Assembly: GCF_041435215.1 (NCBI RefSeq)
Contig: NZ_CP108394.1
Location: 7,812,001 to 7,876,000, forward strand
DNA from: Streptomyces sp. NBC_01314
GTDB taxonomy: Bacteria; Actinomycetota; Actinomycetes; Streptomycetales; Streptomycetaceae
Direction: 5' to 3'
Length of the DNA stretch: 64,000 nucleotides
The notes under the pieces were generated by a model. The model had not been told where the DNA came from. It made no database searches and saw only the letters and a program-made list of their open reading frames with translations. Of this stretch, positions 23,942-31,992 are shown in pieces (the first letter of the stretch is position 1; each line of letters opens with the position of its first letter). Position numbers and translations under genes: made by a program.

Positions 23942-24832
23942 GTGGCCCGCACAGCCGCCCCCCGCATAGCCGTCGCCACCTACGACCCCGGGCCGGAGAC
24001 CAGCCATGACCGGGATCTGCCGGTGCTGGTGCGGGCGCTGGGGGAGGCAGGGGCCGACGCGGCGGCCGTGCGCTGGGACGACCCGGCGGCCGACTGGGCC
24101 GGCTACGACCTCGTCGTCATCCGGTCCACCTGGGACTACAGCTGGCGCGCGGCGGAGTTCGTGGCCTGGGCGGAGAGGACCGGCGAGGCCACCCGGCTCG
24201 CCAACCCGGCCGGGGTCGTTCGCTGGAACACCGACAAGCGGTACATCGGTGACCTCGCCGACGCCGGGGTACCCGTCGTGCCGACGGCCTATCTCGCGCC
24301 GGGCGCGACCGTGCGGCTTCCGGAGGCGCACGAGTACGTCGTGAAGCCCACCTCCGGCGCGGGCGCCCGGTTCGCCGCGCGGTACACCCCCGACCAGCGG
24401 GAGACCGCCGTACGGCACGTCGAGCGGATGCACGCCGAGGGGCTCACCGCGATGGTGCAGCCCTTCGTGACGAGCATCGACACCGACGGGGAGCGGGCCC
24501 TGCAGTTCTTCGGAGGCCGACTGCTGCACGCCAGCCGCAAGGGGGCGGTGCTCGCGCCCGGCACCGCGTACGACGCCGACAAGATCGCCCACCCGGACCT
24601 GGAGCCCTGGACCCCGACCGAGGCCGAACTCGCCGTCGCCGAGCGGGCGTTGGCCGCCGTACCGGGGAATCCCGAGCTGTTGTACGCGCGCGTCGACCTC
24701 GTCACCGGGGAGGACGGGCGGCCGTGCGTGATGGAACTGGAACTCGTCGAGCCCAACCTCTTCCTGTGGCTGCACCCGGACTCGCTGCCCCACGTGGTCG
24801 AAGCGATCCTGGCGGCGGCTACCACCGGCTGA
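23942..24832 (+). CDS. ATP-grasp domain protein (RimK/DcsG-like ligase)
   Basis: The 296-residue protein begins RIAVATYDPGPETSHDRDLP and continues DLVVIRSTWDYSWR, the pre-ATP-grasp region, then WNTDKRYIGDLADAGVPVVP and EYVVKPTSGAGARFAARY, the lysine-containing ATP-grasp strand with its glycine-rich loop. Near the C-terminus YARVDLV and VMELELVEPNLFL carry the Mg-binding Asp/Glu/Asn residues. Such enzymes join a carboxylate to an amine or thiol using ATP; the closest remembered relatives include the DcsG-type ligase of cycloserine synthesis, but no cycloserine genes are present. GTG at 23942 follows GGATGGAG. It stands alone, so function is open. Confidence 0.82.
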   Translation: MARTAAPRIAVATYDPGPETSHDRDLPVLVRALGEAGADAAAVRWDDPAADWAGYDLVVIRSTWDYSWRAAEFVAWAERTGEATRLANPAGVVRWNTDKRYIGDLADAGVPVVPTAYLAPGATVRLPEAHEYVVKPTSGAGARFAARYTPDQRETAVRHVERMHAEGLTAMVQPFVTSIDTDGERALQFFGGRLLHASRKGAVLAPGTAYDADKIAHPDLEPWTPTEAELAVAERALAAVPGNPELLYARVDLVTGEDGRPCVMELELVEPNLFLWLHPDSLPHVVEAILAAATTG

Positions 24833-24967
24833 CTCCCGGCACCCGCCCCGGCCCCACAAGCCCTCTCACCCGAAGAGGCGGGAAATCCACGAAGCGCGCG
24901 TCCCGCCCGTGCCCGCTGCCTACCCTTCGGGGTTACAACTGCGCGTACGGGCAGCACAACTGAGGGC

Positions 24968-27343
24968 GTGACCAGGGTCGTGGGCGGATCGGAGTCGCGG
25001 CGCACTTCCGGTTTCCCGGCGGAGCTGACGAGCTTCGTGGGGCGACGGGACGAGGCGGCCGATGTCAGACGGTTGTTGTCGGCGGGCAGACTGCTGACGC
25101 TGACAGGGCCCGGCGGGGTGGGCAAGACCCGGCTCGCCGGGCATGTGGCGGGACAGGTCGCACGGGCCTTCCCGGACGGAGTGTGGCTCGTACCGCTGGC
25201 CGCGCTGAGCGACGAGGCGTTCGTCCCGCACGCGGTGAACGACGCGCTCGGTGTCCGCAACGAGACCGTACGGCCCCCGCTGGAGATCCTCGTCGACCAT
25301 CTGCGCGAGCGGCGCCTACTCATCGTGCTCGACAACTGCGAGCATCTGCTGCGCAGTTGCGCGGTCCTCGCGGGAACCGTGCTGGCGGCCACCGAGGGCG
25401 TACGGATCCTCGCCACCAGCAGGCACCGGCTCGGTCTCGCCGGGGAACAGCTCTTCGAGGTGCCGCCGTTGCCCGCGCCCGCGCAGGAAGAGCTGACCCC
25501 TTCGGCGGTCGAGTCCTTCCCCGCACTGCGGCTGTTCGCCGACCGGGCGGCGGCCGTGGTCCCCGGCTTCACCGTCGGCGAGGCGAACCAGCAGGCCGTG
25601 GCCCGCCTCTGCCGGCGCCTCGACGGACTGCCGCTGGCCATCGAGCTGGCGGCGGTCCGGGTGCGCGCCCTCGGCGTGGACCAGCTCGTCGAACGCCTCG
25701 ACGACCGCTACCAGCTCCTCACCTGCGGCAGCCCGACCTCCGCGCCCCGCCACCGCACCCTGCGCTCCGCCGTCGACTGGAGCCACGAACTGTGCACCCC
25801 GCAGGAGCAGTTGGTGTGGGCGTGGCTGTCGGTGTTCGTCGGCGGCTTCGACCTGGCCGCCGCCGAAGCGGTCTGCGCCGGGGCGGACGCCGGCTCCCGG
25901 GAGGGGATCGTCCCGTGCGCCGTCCTGGACGCCGTCGCCGGGCTCGTCGACAAGTCGGTGCTCGTCCGGGAGGAGCACGCCGGGCAGGTCCGCTACCGCC
26001 TCCTGGTCTCCCTGCGTGACTACGGGCTGGAGAAGCTGCACGACCTGGGCGAGGCGACCGACACCCGGCGGCGCCACCGGGACCACTTCGCGCGCCTCGG
26101 CGCCGAGTACGAGCAGGCCTGGTTCGGCCCCGACCAGGCGGAGATCACCGAACGGCTGCGGATCGACCAGGACAACTTCCGGGCCGCCCTCGACTTCTGC
26201 CTCACCACCCCCGGCGAGGCCCAGCACGGGCTGCGGCTCGCCGCCGGCCTGTGGTTCCACTGGGTCGCGGGCGGCATCTGGGGCGAGGGCCGGCACTGGA
26301 TGGACGGCGCCCTGCGGGCCGGGGCCCGGCCGGACGAGGCGCTGACCCGCGCCCTGTGGGCGGGCGCCCTGACCTCGCTGGTCCACAGCCGCTCCGCCGC
26401 CGTCCTGGCCGGCCTCGCCCCGGTGCGGACCGCTGCCGCCGCCGACGAGGAACTCCCGGTGCCCGCGCCGCCACCCGTGCCGGCCGGCGCTCTCGCCCCG
26501 GTCCGGGCCCGCGCCTCCACCGCCTTCGTCGTCCTCACCCGCGTCGAACTGGCCTGCACCCTCGTCAGTCGGGGCCGCGCGGCGGAGGCGATCCCGCTGT
26601 GCGCCGAGGCCGTCGCCCTCTGCGAGGCGCACGGCGAACAGTGGGCCCGCTCCTGGGCGCTGCGCACCCTCGCCCTCGCGCACTGGTCGGCCGGGCAGTA
26701 CGACCGTGCCGCCGAGCATGCCCGCGCCTGTCTGCGGCTGCCGTACACCGTGCGCCAGCACCAGAGCCTCGCCCGCACCCTCGACCTGCTCGCCGCCGCC
26801 GAGGCCCTGGCGGGCGCCGCCGAGCGGGCCGGTGTCCTGCGCGGTGCCGCCGACCGCATCTGGCACGACATCGGCGGCAAACCCATGGACGCCCTCCGGC
26901 CCGGCCGCCCCCGGGCCGCCGAAGACCGCGCCCGGAGCACCCTCGGTGACCACGCCTATGCCCTGGCCCGCCGCCGGGGCGGCCGTCTGACGGTGGAGCA
27001 GGCGGTGGCGTACGCGCTGGGTGAGCCGCGGGAGGGGGCCGCCCCGGCCGTACGTACGGGGGACGCCTCGACCGTGTGCGAGGGTGCCGCCCCGGCCGGG
27101 GGCCCCGGCGGAGCCGCCCCGGCGCCGGGCGCCGGTCCCGTTTCCGACCCGGTCCCGCTCACCCGGCGTGAACTCCAGGTCGCCGCCCTCGTCGCCCAGG
27201 GCCGTACCAACAAGCAGATCGCCGACCATCTGGTCATCGCCCGCCGCACCGCCGAAGGCCATGTCGAACGCATCCTCGTGAAGCTGGGCTTCCACAACCG
27301 CAGTCAGGTGGCGGCCTGGTTCAGCACGCGGGCGGGGCTGTGA
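24968..27343 (+). CDS. NB-ARC ATPase with C-terminal LuxR-type HTH
   Basis: The 791-residue regulator starts ELTSFVGRRDEAADVRRLL and the P-loop LTGPGGVGKTRLAGHV, followed by LLIVLDNCEHLL (Walker B), ILATSRHRLGLAGEQLFEV and GLPLAIELAA, the AfsR/BTAD-type STAND NTPase series. Helical repeats fill the middle. The C-terminus (about 720-791) is a LuxR-type HTH: LTRRELQVAALVAQGRTNKQ, IADHLVIARRTAEGHVERIL. A Gly/Ala/Pro-rich linker with repeated GAAPA units separates the two. GTG at 24968 is the first reasonable start and has only GAGGG nearby. No neighbour is an obvious target. Confidence 0.87.
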   Translation: MTRVVGGSESRRTSGFPAELTSFVGRRDEAADVRRLLSAGRLLTLTGPGGVGKTRLAGHVAGQVARAFPDGVWLVPLAALSDEAFVPHAVNDALGVRNETVRPPLEILVDHLRERRLLIVLDNCEHLLRSCAVLAGTVLAATEGVRILATSRHRLGLAGEQLFEVPPLPAPAQEELTPSAVESFPALRLFADRAAAVVPGFTVGEANQQAVARLCRRLDGLPLAIELAAVRVRALGVDQLVERLDDRYQLLTCGSPTSAPRHRTLRSAVDWSHELCTPQEQLVWAWLSVFVGGFDLAAAEAVCAGADAGSREGIVPCAVLDAVAGLVDKSVLVREEHAGQVRYRLLVSLRDYGLEKLHDLGEATDTRRRHRDHFARLGAEYEQAWFGPDQAEITERLRIDQDNFRAALDFCLTTPGEAQHGLRLAAGLWFHWVAGGIWGEGRHWMDGALRAGARPDEALTRALWAGALTSLVHSRSAAVLAGLAPVRTAAAADEELPVPAPPPVPAGALAPVRARASTAFVVLTRVELACTLVSRGRAAEAIPLCAEAVALCEAHGEQWARSWALRTLALAHWSAGQYDRAAEHARACLRLPYTVRQHQSLARTLDLLAAAEALAGAAERAGVLRGAADRIWHDIGGKPMDALRPGRPRAAEDRARSTLGDHAYALARRRGGRLTVEQAVAYALGEPREGAAPAVRTGDASTVCEGAAPAGGPGGAAPAPGAGPVSDPVPLTRRELQVAALVAQGRTNKQIADHLVIARRTAEGHVERILVKLGFHNRSQVAAWFSTRAGL

Positions 27344-27508
27344 CGGGGGTCGGCAGGGGTACGGAGAGGGACCCGGCGAGACGCGGCCCATGCCCTTCGG
27401 GCCGATCCGCCGCACGGTCGGGCCGGTCGGGCCACCACCTCCTCGACCAGCGAGCGCACCAGGGGAGTTCGGTGCCGTCGACATCCATCCGCAGTACCGG
27501 ACCCCCGC

Positions 27509-28429
27509 TCACCCGGCGTCTCCCTCGTCCCCGTCTCCCTCCACGCTGAGGAGCAGCTGGGGCACCTCGTCCGCGCCCAGCTGCTTCAGGACCAGGCCCA
27601 GCAGTTCGCCGCAGCGCACGGTGACCTCGCTGCCGGGCGGGAGCGACGCGGCGAGGCTGATCAGCTGCCAGGCGCAGTGGGCCTCCATGAAGCACAGGTC
27701 ACGGAGGTCGAGGACGAAGTGGCTGGGGCCGGTGTCGTCACGGCGTTCCAGCGCGTCGCGCAGGGCCTCGACGAACGCGGTGCGCGTGCTCAGCTCGGCG
27801 GTGCCGGCGATCCGCCCGCCGTCGGGGGTCTCGGTGACCTCCAGGGAGTCGAGGCGTTCCATGACCCGCAGCGGGTGGACCTCGTCGACGCGGGCCGTGA
27901 GGTCGTCGTCGAAGTGCCGGCGGTCGTACCAGCAGATCGCGGTGAACAGCGGGTCCGCGAACAGCGGTGCCACGGACGCCTCGTAGTCGAGCAGCCGGTC
28001 GTGGCCGAGGTTCATCCGGGGTGCCCAGCTCATGTCGGCGGCGACCCGCAGCCCCGCCCAGCCCTCGTCGCGGGCGCGGTCGACCTCGGCGGCGTACGTG
28101 TCGATCGTGCGCTGCTCCTGGAAGCGGCTGTCGGGGGCGTAGACCTCCGTGTTGCGCTTGAGCGACAGCTGACCGGCGGCCCGCGCCGCCACAACCTGCC
28201 CGCTGCCCCGGTCCAGCAGGGCGACCACCTCGTTGTCGCTCAGGTCGTCGGGGTCCATGACCAGCAGGACCTTCTCCCCGCGCGCCAGACTCGTCCGGGT
28301 GTACGCGGTGAACACCTTCCACGGCGACTCCCCGGCTCCCTCGATGTCCCCCGGACCCATACAGGCGTGATCCCCCAGCCGCAGCCGCTCGACGGGCACG
28401 GTTCGCTCCGCGCGGTGCTGGGTCGTCAT
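27509..28429 (-). CDS. MEDS (DcmR sensory) domain plus STAS domain protein
   Basis: The 306-residue protein has an N-terminal MEDS domain: LRLGDHACMGPGD, SLARGEKVLLVMDPDDLS, GLRVAADMSWA and AICWYDRRHFDDD, a RecA-like fold without a clear P-loop. The C-terminal 100 residues form an anti-anti-sigma-like STAS domain (TAFVEALRDAL, HFVLDLRDLCFMEAHCAWQL). In Streptomyces such proteins accompany anti-sigma kinases and PP2C phosphatases in SigB-like partner switching; the phosphorylatable Ser/Thr expected in the STAS loop is not obvious (DLRDLCFMEAHC). ATG at 28429 has AAAGG about nine bases upstream. Confidence 0.82.
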   Translation of the reverse strand: MTTQHRAERTVPVERLRLGDHACMGPGDIEGAGESPWKVFTAYTRTSLARGEKVLLVMDPDDLSDNEVVALLDRGSGQVVAARAAGQLSLKRNTEVYAPDSRFQEQRTIDTYAAEVDRARDEGWAGLRVAADMSWAPRMNLGHDRLLDYEASVAPLFADPLFTAICWYDRRHFDDDLTARVDEVHPLRVMERLDSLEVTETPDGGRIAGTAELSTRTAFVEALRDALERRDDTGPSHFVLDLRDLCFMEAHCAWQLISLAASLPPGSEVTVRCGELLGLVLKQLGADEVPQLLLSVEGDGDEGDAG

Positions 28430-28594
28430 GGGGGTTGCCTTTCCGTGAGATCAGGACTCTGCACGGACAGTAGGCCCAGCGGTGCTCCCCACGGCCGGAT
28501 GATCCTCAATCGTCTGCTTGGGAGGCCAAGCTGAGCGGTTGGGGAAGAAGCTGATCGAAAGAGTATGTGACCTGAAGACCTGAAGAGGTGCGAC

Positions 28595-28660
28595 CCGGTT
28601 GCTTTCAGGGGCGTGGGGCTGAGCCGATCCGCTGCAACAGCCCCCACGTGAACTCCGCGA
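28595..28660. repeat. GC-rich repeat relative covering the 3' end of the next gene
   Basis: TTTCAGGGGCGTGGGGCTGA with a following AACAGCCCCCACG resembles the repeat cores at 3947-4062 and 38703-38765 and can fold back on itself. The stop codon of the minus-strand hypothetical gene (28605) lies within it, so the repeat supplies both the last codons (SAPRP) and probably the terminator of the long leftward operon. Confidence 0.45.
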
Positions 28661-29216
28661 CACACTCCCGCCGCATCCCTTGCCCGTCGGGCGCGACGAA
28701 CCGCAGCCCCCACCGGGTGGGCGCCGTCCCCTCCAGGGGCCGTGCCGGCGCGAAGGCCCGTGCCACCTCGTCCACCGTGCAGGACCACGGCGTCAGGTCT
28801 TCGAGCGCGCGCAGCTCAGGCGCCGCGGCCCCCGGCGCCCGCACGAGCCACTCGTTCCACACCGCCCCGTTCGGCGCGAGCAGCACCTCGAAGCGGAGGC
28901 CGGCCCACAACGGCACCGGCCACAGCCAGGCCTCACAGTCCAGGGCGCCGATCTTCTGCACCGTGACCGACTCCGGCGCGCCCAGGACCGACCGGTACCG
29001 GGACGCCGACCCCCGTGTCCGGGGCGAGCGCACCATCGCCTGCCACCGCCGGTTCGCCTCGCGCATGTCCGCGAGGGAGACGCCCAGCGCACGGCGGGCG
29101 TCCTCGACGAGCTCCGGATTGTGGTCGGCCATACGACGCAGCAGCACGCACTGGAAGTCCAGAGGGGTGAAAGGACCGGAGGGCCTATCGGGGCCGGGGC
29201 GCTTCGCGGAGGACAT
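28605..29216 (-). CDS. Conserved hypothetical protein at the end of the polysaccharide operon
   Basis: I do not recognise a family for this 203-residue protein. It has no signal peptide or membrane segment, is rich in Trp and Arg (CEAWLWPVPLWAGLRFEVLL, VWNEWLVRAPGAAAPEL) and has a mixed alpha/beta look. ATG at 29216 is chosen; another ATG nine bases upstream is possible, and neither has a strong ribosome site. Either start lies inside the 3' end of the FkbM methyltransferase gene (overlap 32 bases or more), so translation is probably coupled. It is the last gene of the leftward run that begins near 41.2 kb. Confidence 0.65.
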   Translation of the reverse strand: MSSAKRPGPDRPSGPFTPLDFQCVLLRRMADHNPELVEDARRALGVSLADMREANRRWQAMVRSPRTRGSASRYRSVLGAPESVTVQKIGALDCEAWLWPVPLWAGLRFEVLLAPNGAVWNEWLVRAPGAAAPELRALEDLTPWSCTVDEVARAFAPARPLEGTAPTRWGLRFVAPDGQGMRRECVAEFTWGLLQRIGSAPRP

Positions 29217-30033
29217 GGGGTCCATCGTGGCGTACGGCGCCCGAGGCGGTTCGGCGGCCACCGGCACGCTCACCCGGGCGGCGCCCGTCCGGCAGGAACA
29301 GCACCGAGTTGACGTACCGGCCGGCGAACGGCAGGACACGCCGGAGCAGCCCCTGCGACGCCCTGTGCGAGGTGCGCCTCTGGTGGGCCTCCAGGGTGGC
29401 CGGAACGAGGGGGAGCCAGGTCCCGGCGGGCAGGACCCAGCCGGCGTAGCCCAGGCCGGCGAGGAGGTCGACGACCGGGGTGATCGGCTGGATACGGGCC
29501 TCCAGTTCGACGAAGAGGGCCGGGCGGTCGCGGGCGAGGAGGCCGGACGCGCCGTGCAGGACGGCCAGTTCGTTGCCGTCGACGTCGATCTTGATGAACC
29601 CGACGTCCGTCAGGCCCAGGCCGTCGAGGGAGACGCAGCTGACGTCCAGCGCGCGGGCGTGGATGTCCCGGCGGACCAGGGACGACACCCCGCGTCCGCC
29701 GTCGTCGCCGGGCGGAAGCCAGAGGCGGGCCGTGCCCGGGCGGTCGGAGGCCGCGGCCTGGACGACGCGGACGTTGGAGGGAGCCGTCGAGCTGAGCAGT
29801 CGGGCCAGCCGGGGCACCGGCTCGACGGTCACCACGCGCCCCGCCCGTCCCGCCAGCCGGCGCGTCCAGGGGCCGTACCAGCCGCCGACGTCCACGGCCG
29901 TACCGCACTCCGGCGGGCACAGCTCGTCGAGGCGGGCCAGCTCCGGTTCGAAGCGCGGGTAGACGAGCCGGGCGGCCGCGGCCACCAGCCGGTCCGGGAG
30001 GAGCGGCGCGAGCCGGGCGGCGAGCGTGGTCAT
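29185..30033 (-). CDS. FkbM-family methyltransferase
   Basis: The 282-residue protein shows an S-adenosylmethionine-binding pattern: CGTAVDVGGWYGPWTRRLA as motif I, GRVVTVEPVPRLARLL as motif II, and FIKIDVDGNELAVLHGASGL, the I-D-V-D/E-G-x-E segment typical of FkbM methyltransferases, which O-methylate sugars or polyketides. The start overlaps the Trm112 gene stop by four bases (ATGA). In this operon an O-methylation of a surface glycan is a reasonable guess. The C-terminal 40 residues are Arg/Gly-rich and overlap the following gene. Confidence 0.85.
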   Translation of the reverse strand: MTTLAARLAPLLPDRLVAAAARLVYPRFEPELARLDELCPPECGTAVDVGGWYGPWTRRLAGRAGRVVTVEPVPRLARLLSSTAPSNVRVVQAAASDRPGTARLWLPPGDDGGRGVSSLVRRDIHARALDVSCVSLDGLGLTDVGFIKIDVDGNELAVLHGASGLLARDRPALFVELEARIQPITPVVDLLAGLGYAGWVLPAGTWLPLVPATLEAHQRRTSHRASQGLLRRVLPFAGRYVNSVLFLPDGRRPGERAGGRRTASGAVRHDGPHVLREAPRPR

Positions 30034-30293
30034 GAGCTCATCCTCTTGAGGAGTGCGGAAAGCTTCTCGTGCTCGTCCTCCGTCACCTGCTCGCCCGACG
30101 ACGGCAGCAACTGCGGAATGCCGTCGACGATCGGGTAACGGCGGTGCAGCCGGGGGTTGTAGAGCGACTCGGACGCCTGGGCGGCGGCGGTGGTGGTGTC
30201 AGGTCGCTTTCCCTCCTCGTGGACCACCAGGTGCAGGGGCCCCTTGTCCAGCGGGCACGCCAGGATCTGGAGCAACGGGTCGTCGGGGTTCAT
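30030..30293 (-). CDS. Trm112 family protein
   Basis: This 87-residue protein matches the Trm112/YcaR family: DDPLLQILACPLDKGPLHLV near the N-terminus and NPRLHRRYPIVDGIPQLLP near the C-terminus. Only one of the expected N-terminal Cys residues is present (ACPLDKGPL lacks the second Cys), common in bacterial members. In actinobacteria these genes often sit beside glycosyltransferase or methyltransferase genes, and eukaryotic Trm112 activates methyltransferases, so a partner role with the adjacent methyltransferases is plausible. ATG at 30293 has AAGGAG about twelve bases upstream. Its first 95 bases overlap the 3' end of the transporter gene in another frame. Confidence 0.85.
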   Translation of the reverse strand: MNPDDPLLQILACPLDKGPLHLVVHEEGKRPDTTTAAAQASESLYNPRLHRRYPIVDGIPQLLPSSGEQVTEDEHEKLSALLKRMSS

Positions 30294-31221
30294 GGAGAGG
30301 CAACTCCTTGGCCGGTGCCGGGGGTTGGGGTGGCGATGGCGGCGCTGGACTGTCGTGCTTGGGCATGCTCAGCAGTACGGCGACCGCCAGCACCGTGCCG
30401 GACAGGCGCAGCGTCAGACGCAGTGGATCGCCGGGCAGCGACTCGCCGAACGACAGCGTGCCGAGCACCGCCGTGAACAGACAGGTCACCGTCGTGCAGA
30501 CCGGCACGATCAGCGAGGCCCGGCAGCGCTGCAGCGCCGCCTGCGACATCACCAGACCGAACGCGCCGGTGAAGAGCAGGAGATACGGGTACGGGGAGCG
30601 CAGCAGGCCGACCACCGCGTCCCCGAGCCCGCCGGTGGTCAGACGGCTCGACACGCCCTTGATCGCGAGCGAGCTGACGCCGTACAGCAGGCCCACCGCC
30701 ACGCCGTACTCGACGCCCGTGGTCGGCAGCCGGTGCCGGTGCCGGGCGCGCCGCTCGGCGGACCGGTACAGCCCCACGCCCGCCGCCAGCGCGGGCAGGC
30801 AGATCGTGAGGACCAGGGCGTACGGTGCCCCGCGGCTGACCGTGTCGGAGCCCTCGTCCAGCGACAGCACCACCATCAGCAGCGCGGCGAGGATGGCCCC
30901 GAGGGCGTACCGCTCCCGGCCCGTGGTCTCCTCGCCGAGCAGCCGCGCCGAGAGCAGGACCAGCAGGACCAGTCCCGATACGAAGATGCCCTGGGCGGCG
31001 GCGATCGGCAGCGTCCGGTACACGGCCAGCTGAGCGGCGAACCCGGCGGCCAGCGACAGCGAGCCCGCGATCCACAGGGGGCTGCCGACGACCTGTCGCA
31101 GCAGCTTCACCGGTTCCCGGACCGTCACCTGCGGCATGGCGGTGAGCGCGCGTTTCTCCAGGACGAATCCGGTGCTGTACAGCGCGTTCGCCAACAGGGC
31201 CGCGGCCACTCCCCACCACAT
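30199..31221 (-). CDS. EamA/DMT-type multidrug-metabolite transporter
   Basis: The 340-residue protein has about nine to ten hydrophobic segments (ALLANALYSTGFVLEKRAL, GIFVSGLVLLVLLSARLLG, YALGAILAALLMVVLSL, LLLFTGAFGLVMSQAAL and others), fitting the drug/metabolite transporter superfamily. After the last membrane segment (near residue 285) a Pro-rich tail of about 55 residues continues, and this tail is what overlaps the Trm112 gene by 95 bases. The tail has no visible domain. The gene starts three bases after the methyltransferase stop, so it belongs to the operon and may move a lipid- or nucleotide-linked sugar, by inference. Confidence 0.8.
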   Translation of the reverse strand: MWWGVAAALLANALYSTGFVLEKRALTAMPQVTVREPVKLLRQVVGSPLWIAGSLSLAAGFAAQLAVYRTLPIAAAQGIFVSGLVLLVLLSARLLGEETTGRERYALGAILAALLMVVLSLDEGSDTVSRGAPYALVLTICLPALAAGVGLYRSAERRARHRHRLPTTGVEYGVAVGLLYGVSSLAIKGVSSRLTTGGLGDAVVGLLRSPYPYLLLFTGAFGLVMSQAALQRCRASLIVPVCTTVTCLFTAVLGTLSFGESLPGDPLRLTLRLSGTVLAVAVLLSMPKHDSPAPPSPPQPPAPAKELPLHEPRRPVAPDPGVPAGQGAPAPGGPRGGKAT

Positions 31222-31224
31222 CGG

Positions 31225-31992
31225 CTACGTCCTCCGTGCGTGCAGCAGCAGGATCGACGCGGCCGACGGGGCCGCGCAGGCCAGGCGGTCCAGCGGACGC
31301 AGCGGGCGCGGTACGCCGTGGAAGGGCGCCCCGCGCAGCCGTACGACCTCGAAGCCGGACGCGGACACGAACTCCCGCAGCGCGCGGGCGGTGTAGAGCC
31401 GCAGATGGCCCACGACCTCCCTGCCCGGGCGGCCGTGGATGCCGCGCAGGCTGACCTCCGAGAACACGGGCTGGACGCCCGCGAGCAGCAGGGCGCGGTT
31501 GTACCAGGCGGCCAGATTGGGGGTCGACAGCATCAGATGGCCGCCGGGGCGCAGCACGCGGCGGATCTCGTCGAGGGCTGCGTCCGGGTCGACCAGGTGC
31601 TCGATGACCTCGCTGAACAGAACGGCGTCGGCGGACTCGGACCGCAACGGCAGCCCGCCGTCGGCCAGTTCACCGCGGATCGCGTACGGGATGCGGGTAC
31701 GGGCGCGTCGGAGGGCGTCCTGGGACCAGTCGACGCCGATGATGCGGTGGCCGGTCAGGAGGGGCGCGGCGGTGGCCGCCGCCGTGCCGTCGCCGCAGCC
31801 GATGTCGAGGATCGTGCGGCTTCCCCGGGCGGCCGGGCCCAGCGCTTCGGCCAGCATGCGGGCCTGGGCGAGGCTGCGGGGGGTGCCGGAGGCGACGGGG
31901 ACGGACGGGTCCTCGTAGAAGTCCCGAAGTCCCTTGGCCGGGGCGGGTGTCGGGGATTCCGTGGGCGAGGTGGTCGGCATGGCTCGCGGCAT
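31225..31992 (-). CDS. Class I SAM-dependent methyltransferase
   Basis: The 255-residue enzyme has motif I ILDIGCGDGTAAATAA, HRIIGVDWSQDALRRAR, SADAVLFSEVIEHLVDPDAA (motif post-II) and RVLRPGGHLMLSTPN (motif III), the methyltransferase-11/23 pattern common in surface-glycan and natural-product clusters. ATG at 31992 shares a base with the TAA stop of the condensation-domain gene (TAATG) and has GGAGG ten bases upstream. A much longer frame extends through the preceding gene but is not coding. Substrate is unknown; an O-methyl sugar is plausible from context. Confidence 0.85.
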   Translation of the reverse strand: MPRAMPTTSPTESPTPAPAKGLRDFYEDPSVPVASGTPRSLAQARMLAEALGPAARGSRTILDIGCGDGTAAATAAPLLTGHRIIGVDWSQDALRRARTRIPYAIRGELADGGLPLRSESADAVLFSEVIEHLVDPDAALDEIRRVLRPGGHLMLSTPNLAAWYNRALLLAGVQPVFSEVSLRGIHGRPGREVVGHLRLYTARALREFVSASGFEVVRLRGAPFHGVPRPLRPLDRLACAAPSAASILLLHARRT

